Shown here: piece by piece, positions 34,627-43,867 of the stretch
Numbering within the stretch: the first letter of the stretch is position 1
Layout of the letters: every line of letters starts with the position of its first letter
NCBI RefSeq assembly: GCF_004341945.1
Contig: NZ_SMBP01000012.1
Location: forward strand, 25,498-89,497
Origin: Longicatena caecimuris
GTDB taxonomy: Bacteria > Bacillota_I > Bacilli_A > Erysipelotrichales > Erysipelotrichaceae
Direction of reading: 5' to 3'
Length of the DNA stretch: 64,000 bases
Program-made: the position numbers and the translations under genes
The notes under the pieces: model-generated
Seen by the model: the letters and a program-made list of their open reading frames with translations, nothing else
Databases searched by the model: none
Told to the model about the DNA's origin: nothing

Positions 34627-36417
34627 CTATTTATGTGAATCCTTCTTTTTTGAAGTTTCCGCTGCTGAAAACTTATAAACTGTTATGCCTTTGGTGTTTT
34701 CACCAAATCGCTTAATCTCTTTCACTTTCACCTTATGTTTTGTAACCCGTTCAATATTCATTTGTGCTACTTCAACATAAGTCGGATTTGCCGATGTGAA
34801 ATAGATATTTTTTTTCAAAAGATCTTCCCAATACAAGGATGTCAAGCCATTCTTTTCCAATTGTTGATAATACAATTCTGAGAATGTATAGGAACCGCCG
34901 GCGACCATCGTATTAATTGGTTTTTCATTAGGATAAACAACGAATGGATTACGATTTACCGTTCCGGCAGAGAAATCATAAACATAAAAATGCTCAGGAT
35001 TCTGTATTGCGTATTGTTCGAAATTCTGAAACTGTTCAGAAGTGGCTTCCGTATTTGTTTGTGTAGCTGCATAATCTTTATCTATATAGACCATATAAAT
35101 ACCGCCTACACTTACTACAAGAGTTATAGCAAGCATTGGTTTAAAGACCTTTTTATAGGATACATCCAGCCAACGCAGAAACATCGTCATCATAAACATG
35201 AAACAAGGAATCAGTAAAGACTGATAACTTCTTAATGGCAACCTGCCTTTAAATCCAAGATAAAGCAGTAATACGGCAAACCCGCCGCAGCAACATATGC
35301 TTACAAGTATATGAAACCATTGTTTCTCTTTTTTTGCAACCATTAAATTCAAAATCACGAAAATTAAAAATATACTGAGTAAGGAATATTGTACAAAGCT
35401 ATAATCATATAAAAGCTCTCGTATATTCGTTACCGTTTTACTGAGTGCTGAATGCTTATTTGCCTGATACGCCTCTGTTATCGTTTTTAAAGAGGAAGCA
35501 TTTATATTTTCATCCATATACAATAAACAAAGCGTTGCACGATACGTGCTATTATCCCATTGGACAGCATTATATAGCTTTTCATGTCCCTTATAAGGTG
35601 GATGTTGCCCGTAATCCATATACTTAACTCTATAGTCATTATACGTATTATATGCCTGTGTAATCTCGCTTTTATTTTTAATATACAAGCTTACAAAACG
35701 AACACCAAAGCAACTAATCACTAACGCGATTACAAATGTACAAATTTTTAACGTATGTAAATGTTTCTTCTTTTTCGTTAAATCCGGACAATACAGATAA
35801 CATGTAGCAATCTGATAAACACAAGATAGTGCAAAGAAACACATGATGCTATACCAGGAAAGAGTACGCGTCATAAAGCTGAGCAATAATGCGATAAAGC
35901 AATATGCATATATGCATATCTTGGTACTGCGTTTATCAGAATGTTTCATTGATGCCATAACAACCACTGCTGATGTTCCCAAAATGGTCGATGTCACCGT
36001 AAATTGAATGGAAACTAGCGGAACCATAAAAATGAAAAGTAAACTAATGATCTGCGCACAGATTGGAAATGCAATCGACACCTTCTTATCCTTCGCCAGT
36101 TTATAAAAACATAAAAACATCACACTTTCCGATAGATACATCGCGAAAATATGATAAATCGTATACCACGGCAAAGATGGTAACAGCTTATATAATACCC
36201 CGATCGGTACACCTAGAAAATAATTGATAAAGGCTTGTTGTGGATACGCTTCCCCTGAAGCATATCCTGCCAAAGCATACATAATGCGTGAGTCGTCATT
36301 TGTCGCATAAGATACATCCGCTGTTAAAAGGACGATGGCATAACAAAGAAAGGTTAAGCCAAAGGCGAGTAACCATTTCCCTTTTCGCGAATTTATAATT
36401 TCTTTTATTTTCTCCAT
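34627..36417 (-). CDS. Polytopic membrane protein, probable GT-C-type glycosyltransferase
   Basis: The 596-residue protein has about ten to eleven membrane segments and a C-terminal extracytoplasmic domain (about 470-596). The first outer loop contains ATNDDSRIMY near residue 37, the acidic pair expected of GT-C enzymes that use polyprenyl-phosphate sugars. It is the last gene of the operon after an ArnC/GtrB-like transferase and a two-part SMR flippase. This is the position held by ArnT or Gtr-type transferases, so it likely moves the lipid-linked sugar to an acceptor outside the cell. The acceptor is unknown. It resembles the membrane protein at 48870-50606 in layout and N-terminal motif. 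Family assignment is inference from topology and context. Confidence 0.7.
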   Translation of the reverse strand: MEKIKEIINSRKGKWLLAFGLTFLCYAIVLLTADVSYATNDDSRIMYALAGYASGEAYPQQAFINYFLGVPIGVLYKLLPSLPWYTIYHIFAMYLSESVMFLCFYKLAKDKKVSIAFPICAQIISLLFIFMVPLVSIQFTVTSTILGTSAVVVMASMKHSDKRSTKICIYAYCFIALLLSFMTRTLSWYSIMCFFALSCVYQIATCYLYCPDLTKKKKHLHTLKICTFVIALVISCFGVRFVSLYIKNKSEITQAYNTYNDYRVKYMDYGQHPPYKGHEKLYNAVQWDNSTYRATLCLLYMDENINASSLKTITEAYQANKHSALSKTVTNIRELLYDYSFVQYSLLSIFLIFVILNLMVAKKEKQWFHILVSICCCGGFAVLLLYLGFKGRLPLRSYQSLLIPCFMFMMTMFLRWLDVSYKKVFKPMLAITLVVSVGGIYMVYIDKDYAATQTNTEATSEQFQNFEQYAIQNPEHFYVYDFSAGTVNRNPFVVYPNEKPINTMVAGGSYTFSELYYQQLEKNGLTSLYWEDLLKKNIYFTSANPTYVEVAQMNIERVTKHKVKVKEIKRFGENTKGITVYKFSAAETSKKKDSHK

Positions 36418-36429
36418 AACGGACCTACC

Positions 36430-36771
36430 TTATAATGAGAATACGATGATCCCTACGACCATGATGCCTAAACCGATTAGTTTCTTTCTAGAAGGAATTT
36501 CATGCAAGAAAATTCTGCTTACAAGCGCCACTAAAATAAAACTACAGGAATTCCAGACCGGTGCCATAGATACCGGAACTACTTTATGAGCAATTAAGGA
36601 ACAAACAGTAGAAAGGAACATCATACCATAGCCAATAATTGTCAATACATTTAAATATTCATAAATCCAAGATTTATAATGACGCATTGCTGCTTTTTTC
36701 AAGATCAATTGGGAGAAAGTGGCAATTAAGATGCCAACCACCATGATGACATAATACCAGAACTCAGCCAT
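36430..36771 (-). CDS. SMR/EamA half-transporter, ArnF-like flippase subunit
   Basis: The 113-residue protein has four membrane segments (about 5-22, 38-58, 65-86 and 95-112) and the EamA/small multidrug resistance pattern LHEIPSRKKLIGLGIMVVGI at its end. It overlaps the next SMR gene by eight bases, and two unequal SMR subunits in tandem are the hallmark of the ArnE/ArnF undecaprenyl-phosphate-aminoarabinose flippase. I infer that the pair flips the lipid-linked deoxysugar. A metabolite or drug exporter is less likely given the neighbouring ArnC-like gene. Confidence 0.78.
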   Translation of the reverse strand: MAEFWYYVIMVVGILIATFSQLILKKAAMRHYKSWIYEYLNVLTIIGYGMMFLSTVCSLIAHKVVPVSMAPVWNSCSFILVALVSRIFLHEIPSRKKLIGLGIMVVGIIVFSL

Positions 36772-37117
36772 TAGAAGTCACCACCGTATAAACGCCAACC
36801 ATAATGATGGCAGATCCTATGATCATAGGAAGTGTGATTTGTTCATGGAAAATAAGACTTCCCATGATAATTCCCCAAATCATGGATACTGGACGATTGC
36901 TATATGCAGTAGATAAAGATACATGTTTTAATATCATCTGCCAAACAATTGCATAAATACCCAGAATAGCTAAAGATATACCAAAATATAATATAAATTC
37001 AAATGACATAAAACTTTCAAGTGCTGCCATTTTATTAAAAACACCTGAAAGTGAATAGAAAAATATCGCTATCTGTAAAATCAAGATTTGCCCGATCGTT
37101 ATCTTTTTTTCTTTCAT
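36764..37117 (-). CDS. SMR/EamA half-transporter, ArnE-like flippase subunit
   Basis: The 117-residue protein has four membrane segments and the characteristic AYSNRPVSMIWGIIMGSLIFHEQIT segment split over residues 70-95, followed by a GSAIIMVGVY helix. It is clearly related to, but distinct from, its overlapping partner, which suggests an obligate heterodimer with opposite membrane orientation. It starts 18 bases after the polyprenyl-phosphate glycosyltransferase gene. The role is inferred from the ArnC-ArnE-ArnF gene order. Confidence 0.78.
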   Translation of the reverse strand: MKEKKITIGQILILQIAIFFYSLSGVFNKMAALESFMSFEFILYFGISLAILGIYAIVWQMILKHVSLSTAYSNRPVSMIWGIIMGSLIFHEQITLPMIIGSAIIMVGVYTVVTSNG

Positions 37118-37135
37118 AAAACTCCTCCGTATCTG

Positions 37136-38068
37136 TTATTTCTTTTCCACATTTAAGGTTTCGCGTACTTCATATTGCGGCTGATTACTTAATGTCAGAT
37201 ACATGCGGCCGATGTATTCCCCCATCAATCCGATCATAATCATTAACAATCCACCGATAATCAATATTACTGTAATCAAAGAAGTGTATCCAACAAGAAT
37301 CGAAGGATTTAATAATTTCCTTATGACTAAGATAATTCCTATAATAAAACCAATAGCCGAAAACAGTAATCCCATCATAGAAGACAGTTGCAAAGGTACA
37401 ATAGAGAAATTAACCATACCGTTTAGCCAAACTTTAAAACGCTTCTTAAAGTTATACCCGGATGTCCCTTCCAATCTTTTTTTGTGTTCCAACTTTATGC
37501 TGGTGATTCTTCCGGCGATTTGATAAATATAGCCGAAAATGGAAGGAAACGGACTCTGATATTTTTTCAAACTATCTGTACACATCTTATTGATTGCAAA
37601 ATAAGCTGAAGATACAGCACCTTTTGGACGTTTTCCCATTGCGGTATATACTTTGGCAGAGATTGCGCTTGTAAAACGATTCATAAACTTTGTCTGTTTC
37701 TGTGAAAAATCTGCACTTACCAGATCATAGCCTTCTTCAATCTTATCAACAAGATCAAATAAATGATCTATAGGATGCTGGCCATCATCATCCATGAAAA
37801 CCGTACAATCTCCTTCAATATATGGAATGCTTGCCATACGAGCTGTTGCTTGCCCCCAATTACGGGATAAGTTTACCCCAACTATATTCTCATCTTCTTG
37901 ACATAAGGAACGGATAACATCAAAAGTGTTATCCGGAGAACAGTCATTAACCAAAATAATCTGATAAGAATAGGATGGTCGCTGTGCTACTGTTTTCTTG
38001 ATTTGTTCTACCACATAGGGCAATGTTTTGGCAGAGCGATAACATGGGATTGATACTGTAATTTTCAT
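37136..38068 (-). CDS. Polyprenyl-phosphate glycosyltransferase (GT2, ArnC/GtrB/CsbB-like)
   Basis: The 310-residue protein has a cytoplasmic GT2 domain (about 1-225) with VNDCSPDNT and the nucleotide-sugar motif MDDDGQHP near residue 92. Two C-terminal membrane helices (about 230-252 and 262-290) precede a short tail, the standard DPM1/GtrB layout. Such enzymes transfer one sugar from a nucleotide donor to undecaprenyl phosphate. The donor here is predicted to be the dTDP-deoxyamino sugar made by the same operon, possibly after modification by the ATP-grasp enzymes. Spacing to neighbours is 13 and 18 bases. Confidence 0.88.
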   Translation of the reverse strand: MKITVSIPCYRSAKTLPYVVEQIKKTVAQRPSYSYQIILVNDCSPDNTFDVIRSLCQEDENIVGVNLSRNWGQATARMASIPYIEGDCTVFMDDDGQHPIDHLFDLVDKIEEGYDLVSADFSQKQTKFMNRFTSAISAKVYTAMGKRPKGAVSSAYFAINKMCTDSLKKYQSPFPSIFGYIYQIAGRITSIKLEHKKRLEGTSGYNFKKRFKVWLNGMVNFSIVPLQLSSMMGLLFSAIGFIIGIILVIRKLLNPSILVGYTSLITVILIIGGLLMIMIGLMGEYIGRMYLTLSNQPQYEVRETLNVEKK

Positions 38069-38081
38069 CTAATCAACCTTT

Positions 38082-39374
38082 CTAATCTAATAACAGCTTA
38101 CTGTCAAAACCATCTAACAGCATGCTTTCGCCTTTATCATCCAAGACTTCAAATATCTCATAAACAGTGTCAATAGCTTTCGCCATAGTTACACGGTCTT
38201 CTGTTTTCAAAGTTACACGACATAATATCTGACGTTGTGTACCCATAAGTTTTTCCGTAATATCTTCACCACCGTAATACCATGGAGACACATCCACAAT
38301 TTCTGGCAGCTTCCGTAATTCTTCTACACCGATGACCTTTTCCACATGCCCAGGTCTACCCAATAAGGACAATGTACAATATACATGATCAAAATCAGGC
38401 TTTGCTACTTTCGCAAGATCTGGTTCATTCATCTCTCCCGTTAACGCATGATGAATCATCATATCCATGGTACTAAAGCCGTTTTCTTCTTTTAACAAGT
38501 TGTATTGCTTCGCACCATTGAAACGATAGCCCATTTCATAAAAAGGACATTCATTTTCTGTCGCAAACCCCTGAATAAATAATGTACCGTTCTGTAATCC
38601 GATAGATTCAAACATTTCCACTACTTTCTGATTTTGCGTTTCCTGATAAAATTGCAAATGTTTTGATGGATAAATATAAGCTAATGGTAGTTTCATAAAA
38701 TTACCATCGCTTTCACGCAAGTAGCGATCATGCATCGCCGTTAAGTAAACCTTTCCATTTTGAATAGCATAGCTAATGCCAATTTCATCACTGATTACAT
38801 AGGTTTCAATAATAACACTGCCTGTTGGTGAATATGATTTTGCTCTTTCATAAGCAGCTAAAAAGGCTTCTTCATCATTACAAACGGAAATGCCTCCACC
38901 GCCACTTCCATCTACAGGTTTAACAATAACCGGATAAATCAGTGAACTGCAATCTATTCCTTCATCTGTTTCCTCTACATGGAATTCATGAACGACTGGT
39001 ACATGATGCGTCCTACATAATTCCTTGAAATTATTCTTATTAGAACAGATATCCCATTGTTCCTTCGTACAATAGAAAGGTTTATTTAACCGTTTGCATA
39101 AAGCCATGGTCATTTCGATAGAAAACTCACTAGATCCGGTCATAATACCATCAGCTTTTACTTCTTTTGCTAATGCTTCCAATGCATCTAAATCAGCAGT
39201 ACTTACGGTTTCAATCTGATCTGCAAAACGTTTTGCCGGAGTTAAAGTTACATCAAGATTTCCTGTAACAATCGTATAAACTCCCATTCTTTTCGCGAAT
39301 TGTACTACATCGGCGGCAATTGGATTCACACCAGCCAAAACTAATAAACGTTTCCCTTTTAAATCATTCATCAC
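38082..39374 (-). CDS. ATP-grasp ligase, paralogue 1
   Basis: The 430-residue protein has a Rossmann-like pre-ATP-grasp domain (about 1-105; LLVLAGVNPIAADVVQFAKRMG) and an ATP-grasp fold (about 108-320) with VIVKPVDGSGGGGISV near residue 150 and a metal-binding EMGYRFNGAKQY near residue 275. The extra C-terminal domain covers about 330-430. The superfamily joins a carboxylate to an amine, thiol or other nucleophile via an acylphosphate. It is a close paralogue of the next gene (shared QWDICSNK segment) and overlaps it by four bases. The substrate is unknown; the context suggests acylation of the amino sugar or building of an acyl chain. Confidence 0.82.
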   Translation of the reverse strand: MMNDLKGKRLLVLAGVNPIAADVVQFAKRMGVYTIVTGNLDVTLTPAKRFADQIETVSTADLDALEALAKEVKADGIMTGSSEFSIEMTMALCKRLNKPFYCTKEQWDICSNKNNFKELCRTHHVPVVHEFHVEETDEGIDCSSLIYPVIVKPVDGSGGGGISVCNDEEAFLAAYERAKSYSPTGSVIIETYVISDEIGISYAIQNGKVYLTAMHDRYLRESDGNFMKLPLAYIYPSKHLQFYQETQNQKVVEMFESIGLQNGTLFIQGFATENECPFYEMGYRFNGAKQYNLLKEENGFSTMDMMIHHALTGEMNEPDLAKVAKPDFDHVYCTLSLLGRPGHVEKVIGVEELRKLPEIVDVSPWYYGGEDITEKLMGTQRQILCRVTLKTEDRVTMAKAIDTVYEIFEVLDDKGESMLLDGFDSKLLLD

Positions 39375-40633
39375 CTTGTTACCTCCTCTTTGCGATAAGG
39401 CAAAATCATCTGTTCGCCATGTTCGTCATATACACGAAGTGTTTTTAAGATCCATTTAATTTTATCATATAAAAGATCACTATTTGCTGCCACTACATGG
39501 ATACGCGCAAAATTTTGATCCAACGTCCCTGTGGAATCAATTCGATCTTGTTCAAAATGCAGCTGGTGCACATAAAGAATAGATGCATCCTGCTTAATTT
39601 CCTCAAGACCTTCGATTTTGCTGATTGTTCCTTTTTTCAATAGCGGTGATAGTTCACAAGCTGCGCCTTGAAAGATCGAAGCCTTTGTATCTGTCACGCT
39701 CTTATTGCCAAATATTCCTTCTACCGCATATTGAATCATAAATTCTAGCGGATTATAATGTTCAAAATGTTCTACAAATTTATATTCCATGGTTGCATTT
39801 AATCGATAACCCATTTCATAAAAATAGAAATTATCTTCATCATAGAATGCTTCCATAAAAAATACACCCTGTTTTAGACCAAAGTTTTCAAACATAGCAC
39901 ATACCTTGTCATTCACTTTGGTGATGTATTTCTGTATATACTTAGATGGATGATGGAAAGCCACAGGTACTGGAGAGCCATCCTGATCATTGCGTGTAAT
40001 ACGATCAGATAATGACATTAATTTTACTTTTCCATTTTGCACAATATAATAAGCTTCAACATTTTTACCACGCATATATTTTTCAATGATGAGTTGCTTA
40101 CTGATTGAATTCTCAAGTGCATATTCAATACCTGCTTTTAGCTCCAATGCATTTTGACAGATTGAGATTCCATGTCCGCTATAACTATCTACAGGCTTAA
40201 CGATAACCGGATAATGAATGCTCGCATAATCTATGCTTTGTGTTTGGGAATCAAAAGAATAAGCCGGCACGGTAGGCACCTCATACTGTTCGCAAAGCTT
40301 TTTAAAACGCTTTTTATTTGAACAAATATCCCATTGCTCTTTGCTTGCATATACAGGCAGTCCCGCCTTTTCACAAAGCTCTATCATATTCTTGATATTA
40401 AATTCACTGGCGCCGGTAAATACACCATCGATATCATGCTCCTGAATGTAGTTGATCAAAGCCGGATAATCTGTCGTACTGATGATAGCCGCGTGATCAG
40501 CTTCCTTTTTCGCAATGCCATCTTCTAAATAATCGGCAACAGTAACCTCAATGCCCATGTGTTTTGCTGTCTTCACCACATCGAGTGTTGACATCGTACC
40601 ACCAAGCACTAATAATTTCTTTTGTTTCTTCAT
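39371..40633 (-). CDS. ATP-grasp ligase, paralogue 2
   Basis: The 420-residue protein has the same three-part layout as its neighbour: an N-terminal domain beginning LLVLGGTMSTLDVVKTAKHMG, an ATP-grasp core with VIVKPVDSYSGHGISI near residue 150, EMGYRLNATMEY near residue 278, and a C-terminal domain. Divergence at the loop (SYSGHG against GSGGGG) and elsewhere implies a different substrate rather than redundancy. The four-base ATGA overlap with paralogue 1 suggests coordinated production. No substrate can be assigned from the sequence. Confidence 0.82.
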   Translation of the reverse strand: MKKQKKLLVLGGTMSTLDVVKTAKHMGIEVTVADYLEDGIAKKEADHAAIISTTDYPALINYIQEHDIDGVFTGASEFNIKNMIELCEKAGLPVYASKEQWDICSNKKRFKKLCEQYEVPTVPAYSFDSQTQSIDYASIHYPVIVKPVDSYSGHGISICQNALELKAGIEYALENSISKQLIIEKYMRGKNVEAYYIVQNGKVKLMSLSDRITRNDQDGSPVPVAFHHPSKYIQKYITKVNDKVCAMFENFGLKQGVFFMEAFYDEDNFYFYEMGYRLNATMEYKFVEHFEHYNPLEFMIQYAVEGIFGNKSVTDTKASIFQGAACELSPLLKKGTISKIEGLEEIKQDASILYVHQLHFEQDRIDSTGTLDQNFARIHVVAANSDLLYDKIKWILKTLRVYDEHGEQMILPYRKEEVTR

Positions 40634-40639
40634 TGTATA

Positions 40640-41572
40640 TCAGGCTCTTTCTACTGCATGTTCTGCTAAGTTAACTTGTTCACGTGCTTTTACGATATAA
40701 TACAAGATTTCATTTACTGGTGTAGGCACTCCACACTCTTCTCCTAATTTAATAACGGTTCCACCAAAATAATCGATTTCTGTTTTTCTGCCAGCTTCTA
40801 AATCTTGTAACATAGATGTTTTCTTTTCTGGTGGATAGTTAATCAGCGTCGTAATCATATCTTCTTTATCCTTAGTTGTTAGATGAATTTCTTTTTTCTT
40901 TGCAATATCAACAATTTCTTGCATGGCACGATCTAAAGCGATTTGAATTTCTTTAAACTCGCCAAAATATTTGAATTTTGCTGAGGTTAACAAAGAAATC
41001 TGGTTGGCTCCGATATTAACCATCCATTTTCTCCACAACATCCGTTTCATATCTTCATATACATGATAATTGATATGGTTTGCTTCTAAAATATTGATAA
41101 CTGTTTTTACATCTTCAGAAAAATGGATATTTTCTTCTTCTCCAAACTGAATCTCGCCCAACGTTTTAAATGTGATATTATCATCGGTACGATTTGCATC
41201 CGTACGCATGACGATACCATATAAAACCTTATTGTTTGGAAATGCCTCTTGTAAAGCATCTACTGCCGTAACGCCATTTAACAAGGATAAGATAATGGTA
41301 TCCTCATCAATAACAGTTTTAATATCTTCAATTGCCGCATGCAAAGAATAGTTTTTAACTAAAACCATCAATAATTTAATTTTTCCATGATCTTCCTTGG
41401 TCGCAATATGTGGATGTAATACCTCATTATTAACGCGTATACCTTCTTTTTTCAAGCGCTCCGCACGTTTGCCGTTTGCCACAAAGGAAAACCTATGTAC
41501 CCCATTTTTCATAAATACGCTGCCATAGGATGCGCCTACGGCACCAGCCCCGATAATTGCTACTTCTTCCAT
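40640..41572 (-). CDS. ApbA/PanE-family ketopantoate reductase-like enzyme
   Basis: The 310-residue protein has an N-terminal NADPH-binding Rossmann domain (GAGAVGASYG at residues 8-17) and a C-terminal helical domain. Family catalytic features include RKWMVNIGANQ near residue 186 (Lys and Asn) and TSMLQDLEAGRKTEID near residue 250. The family reduces 2-keto acids, best known as 2-dehydropantoate to D-pantoate. No pantothenate genes are adjacent; it stands between ATP-grasp genes in a sugar operon. I infer that it makes a 2-hydroxy acid used as an acyl donor by one of the ligases. It might instead be a house-keeping pantoate enzyme captured by the operon. Confidence 0.85.
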   Translation of the reverse strand: MEEVAIIGAGAVGASYGSVFMKNGVHRFSFVANGKRAERLKKEGIRVNNEVLHPHIATKEDHGKIKLLMVLVKNYSLHAAIEDIKTVIDEDTIILSLLNGVTAVDALQEAFPNNKVLYGIVMRTDANRTDDNITFKTLGEIQFGEEENIHFSEDVKTVINILEANHINYHVYEDMKRMLWRKWMVNIGANQISLLTSAKFKYFGEFKEIQIALDRAMQEIVDIAKKKEIHLTTKDKEDMITTLINYPPEKKTSMLQDLEAGRKTEIDYFGGTVIKLGEECGVPTPVNEILYYIVKAREQVNLAEHAVERA

Positions 41573-41585
41573 ATCAATCTCTCCT

Positions 41586-42725
41586 TTAACCTAATATTTC
41601 ATCTACGAATGCTTTATCTTTTGTCGTAAAGATATAAAAGCCAAATCTTGTTGAACTATCTACTACATCATGATTTCCGACTTCGGTGATTTCACTGACA
41701 TACTGAAGTGTTTCCGGATGCTTTCGTTGTAGCTTTCTTAATGTATCAATATCATCATGATCAAAGATAAATTTAATACCGGCATATTCATCCTCTTTTT
41801 TCTTCTTTAATGTCGGTTTTTTACCGCAGGCAACCTCGATTACCATTTCTACAAAATCATATCCGGTTGACAAATAAACTAAATCAGAACCGATACAATC
41901 ACCGCCCATACGAGAACCTATTTCAATAATTTTAATGGCCCCTTGATGATCAATCTTAAATTCACAATGAGAAGCCCCATTTTGAATATGAAGGGCATCC
42001 AATGCTTTAAATATTTCTTTTTGGTATGCCATGATTTTGTCCATTGGAATATTTGAAGGTTCCACATGACCGGTTTCAATGAAATGAGGAGCACCCGACG
42101 TATATTTCTGCGTAAATGCCAAGAAGGTATGCTCTCCTTGATAAGAAATACATTCACAGCTATATTCCGGACCTTCAATGAATTCCTCTATGATGGCCTT
42201 TTTCTCGAATGCATATGCTGTTGCAATCTGAATTGCTTTATCTAAAGCTTCATAAGTTTCGATCTTGGTAATGCCTCGACTTCCTGAGCGATCTGTTGGC
42301 TTGACGATCAACGGAAACGTAAAAGATGAAAGTTGTTCTTTTTCAACATGTCCTTTTGTTTCAAGAAACTTCGGAACATCAATTCCATTCGCTAGAAAGG
42401 CTTTTCTCATTTCATATTTATTCGTACAAATCACATCAGATATTTCTGGATTTGTTGGAAGATGAAGAGAACGTGCCACATAATTTACCGTAAGTACCGC
42501 TAAATCAGAGCCGATAGATACAATTCCTTGCGGATTGATCTGTTTACATTGCTCTAATATAATTTCTTTTTCCGTGATGCTGATGGGATAAAAATAATCT
42601 GCAAAATCTTTACCGACAGCTCCTTCCGCCCATGCAAAGACATGCGTTTCATATCCCATCTCTTTGGCTTTTTTTATTAAGGGAAGCTGAAATTCACCAG
42701 CACCTATAATGACAAGCTTATCCAT
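41586..42725 (-). CDS. ATP-grasp ligase, divergent third member
   Basis: The 379-residue protein has a carbamoyl-phosphate-synthase-like pre-ATP-grasp domain (about 1-100), an ATP-grasp core with LIVKPTDRSGSRGITK near residue 140 and a metal-binding EIGSRMGGDCIGSDL near residue 270. It is shorter than the tandem pair and belongs to a different ATP-grasp branch of the kind often found in glycan and peptide-tailoring loci. With the paralogous pair it gives three ligases in one operon, enough for a stepwise acyl or aminoacyl modification. The substrate is unknown. Spacing to the aminotransferase gene is six bases. Confidence 0.82.
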   Translation of the reverse strand: MDKLVIIGAGEFQLPLIKKAKEMGYETHVFAWAEGAVGKDFADYFYPISITEKEIILEQCKQINPQGIVSIGSDLAVLTVNYVARSLHLPTNPEISDVICTNKYEMRKAFLANGIDVPKFLETKGHVEKEQLSSFTFPLIVKPTDRSGSRGITKIETYEALDKAIQIATAYAFEKKAIIEEFIEGPEYSCECISYQGEHTFLAFTQKYTSGAPHFIETGHVEPSNIPMDKIMAYQKEIFKALDALHIQNGASHCEFKIDHQGAIKIIEIGSRMGGDCIGSDLVYLSTGYDFVEMVIEVACGKKPTLKKKKEDEYAGIKFIFDHDDIDTLRKLQRKHPETLQYVSEITEVGNHDVVDSSTRFGFYIFTTKDKAFVDEILG

Positions 42726-42731
42726 ATAATA

Positions 42732-43865
42732 TCATCCTTCTAATACTTCCTTGATCGAATCAACAACATATATTGCATCTTCGCTTGTCATATCCACATA
42801 CAAAGGCAAGCGTAAGATACGTTTTGCTAAATCCTCTGTTACTGGAAGCATTTCCGGAGTATATCCTAATTTTAAACCATATGGTGCAGAATGAAGTGGC
42901 ACATAACAAATGTAGCTTGCAATTCCTTTTTCCTTTAATTTATTGATCAGATGAGTACGTTTTTCTTCACTAGGCAATACGATACAGAACATATGTGCGT
43001 TATGTTCAATGTCTGCTGGTAAATATGGTCTACGCAAGTATCCCTTATCTTCTAAATCCTTTAAGCCGTTATAATACGTATTCCAAACATTCATACGTTT
43101 TTCAAATATCTCTTCATAACGATCCATTTGGGCAGATAATATCGCCGCCAGTACATCACTTGGCAAGAAAGATGAGCCAATATCATGCCATGTATATTTA
43201 TCGACCAATCCTCTTAAGACATTGCGTCGGTTTGTTCCTTTTTCACGAATGATTTCGGCGCGTTCCATGTATTTATCTTCATTAACAACAATTGCGCCAC
43301 CTTCTCCCATGACATAGTTTTTTGTTTCATGGAAACTGTAGCAGCCGAATTCTGTTAACGTACCTGCATATCTTCCTTTGTATGTAGAACCAACTGCCTG
43401 AGCAGCATCTTCAATAACAAATAATCCATATTTATTAGCGATTTCATTAATTTTATCCATTTCACAAGGGAAACCAGCATAATCCACCGCATAAATCGCT
43501 TTTGTTTTTGGTGTAATCAGACCTTCAATTAAATTCTCGTCAATATTAAAGGTATCTTCACGAATATCACAGAAAACTGGTTTCGCTCCTCTTAACAGAA
43601 AAGCGTTGACGGTTGATGAAAAGGTAAAGGATGGTGTAATGACTTCATCACCCGGCTCGAGATTAATTAAAATAGATGCCATTTCCAAAGCGGTTGTCCC
43701 AGAGGTTGTCAACAGCATATTTTTAATACCAAAGCGTTCTTCAAACTGCTGATATACCTTCGTTGTAAACTTACCATCTCCCGATAAGATGTTTGTGCCA
43801 TCCATAGCCTCCAAGACGTTGTTTTTTTCTTTTTCCGTAATTGATGGTTTATTAAATTTTATCAT
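42732..43865 (-). CDS. dTDP-4-keto-sugar aminotransferase (DegT/DnrJ/EryC1, WecE/RffA-like)
   Basis: The 377-residue PLP enzyme has the DegT fold with TTSGTTALEMA near residue 58, EDAAQAVGSTYKG near 152 and the PLP lysine in SFHETKNYVMGEGG near 182. The stretch REKGTNRR...KYTWHDIGSS is typical of WecE/RffA, which aminates C4 of dTDP-4-keto-6-deoxyglucose to the galacto epimer. With an upstream 2,3-dehydratase and ketoreductase the expected substrate here is a 2-deoxy 4-keto sugar, giving a 4-amino-2,4,6-trideoxyhexose; that product is inference. C3 amination is an alternative. Confidence 0.9.
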   Translation of the reverse strand: MIKFNKPSITEKEKNNVLEAMDGTNILSGDGKFTTKVYQQFEERFGIKNMLLTTSGTTALEMASILINLEPGDEVITPSFTFSSTVNAFLLRGAKPVFCDIREDTFNIDENLIEGLITPKTKAIYAVDYAGFPCEMDKINEIANKYGLFVIEDAAQAVGSTYKGRYAGTLTEFGCYSFHETKNYVMGEGGAIVVNEDKYMERAEIIREKGTNRRNVLRGLVDKYTWHDIGSSFLPSDVLAAILSAQMDRYEEIFEKRMNVWNTYYNGLKDLEDKGYLRRPYLPADIEHNAHMFCIVLPSEEKRTHLINKLKEKGIASYICYVPLHSAPYGLKLGYTPEMLPVTEDLAKRILRLPLYVDMTSEDAIYVVDSIKEVLEG

Positions 43866-43867
43866 AC

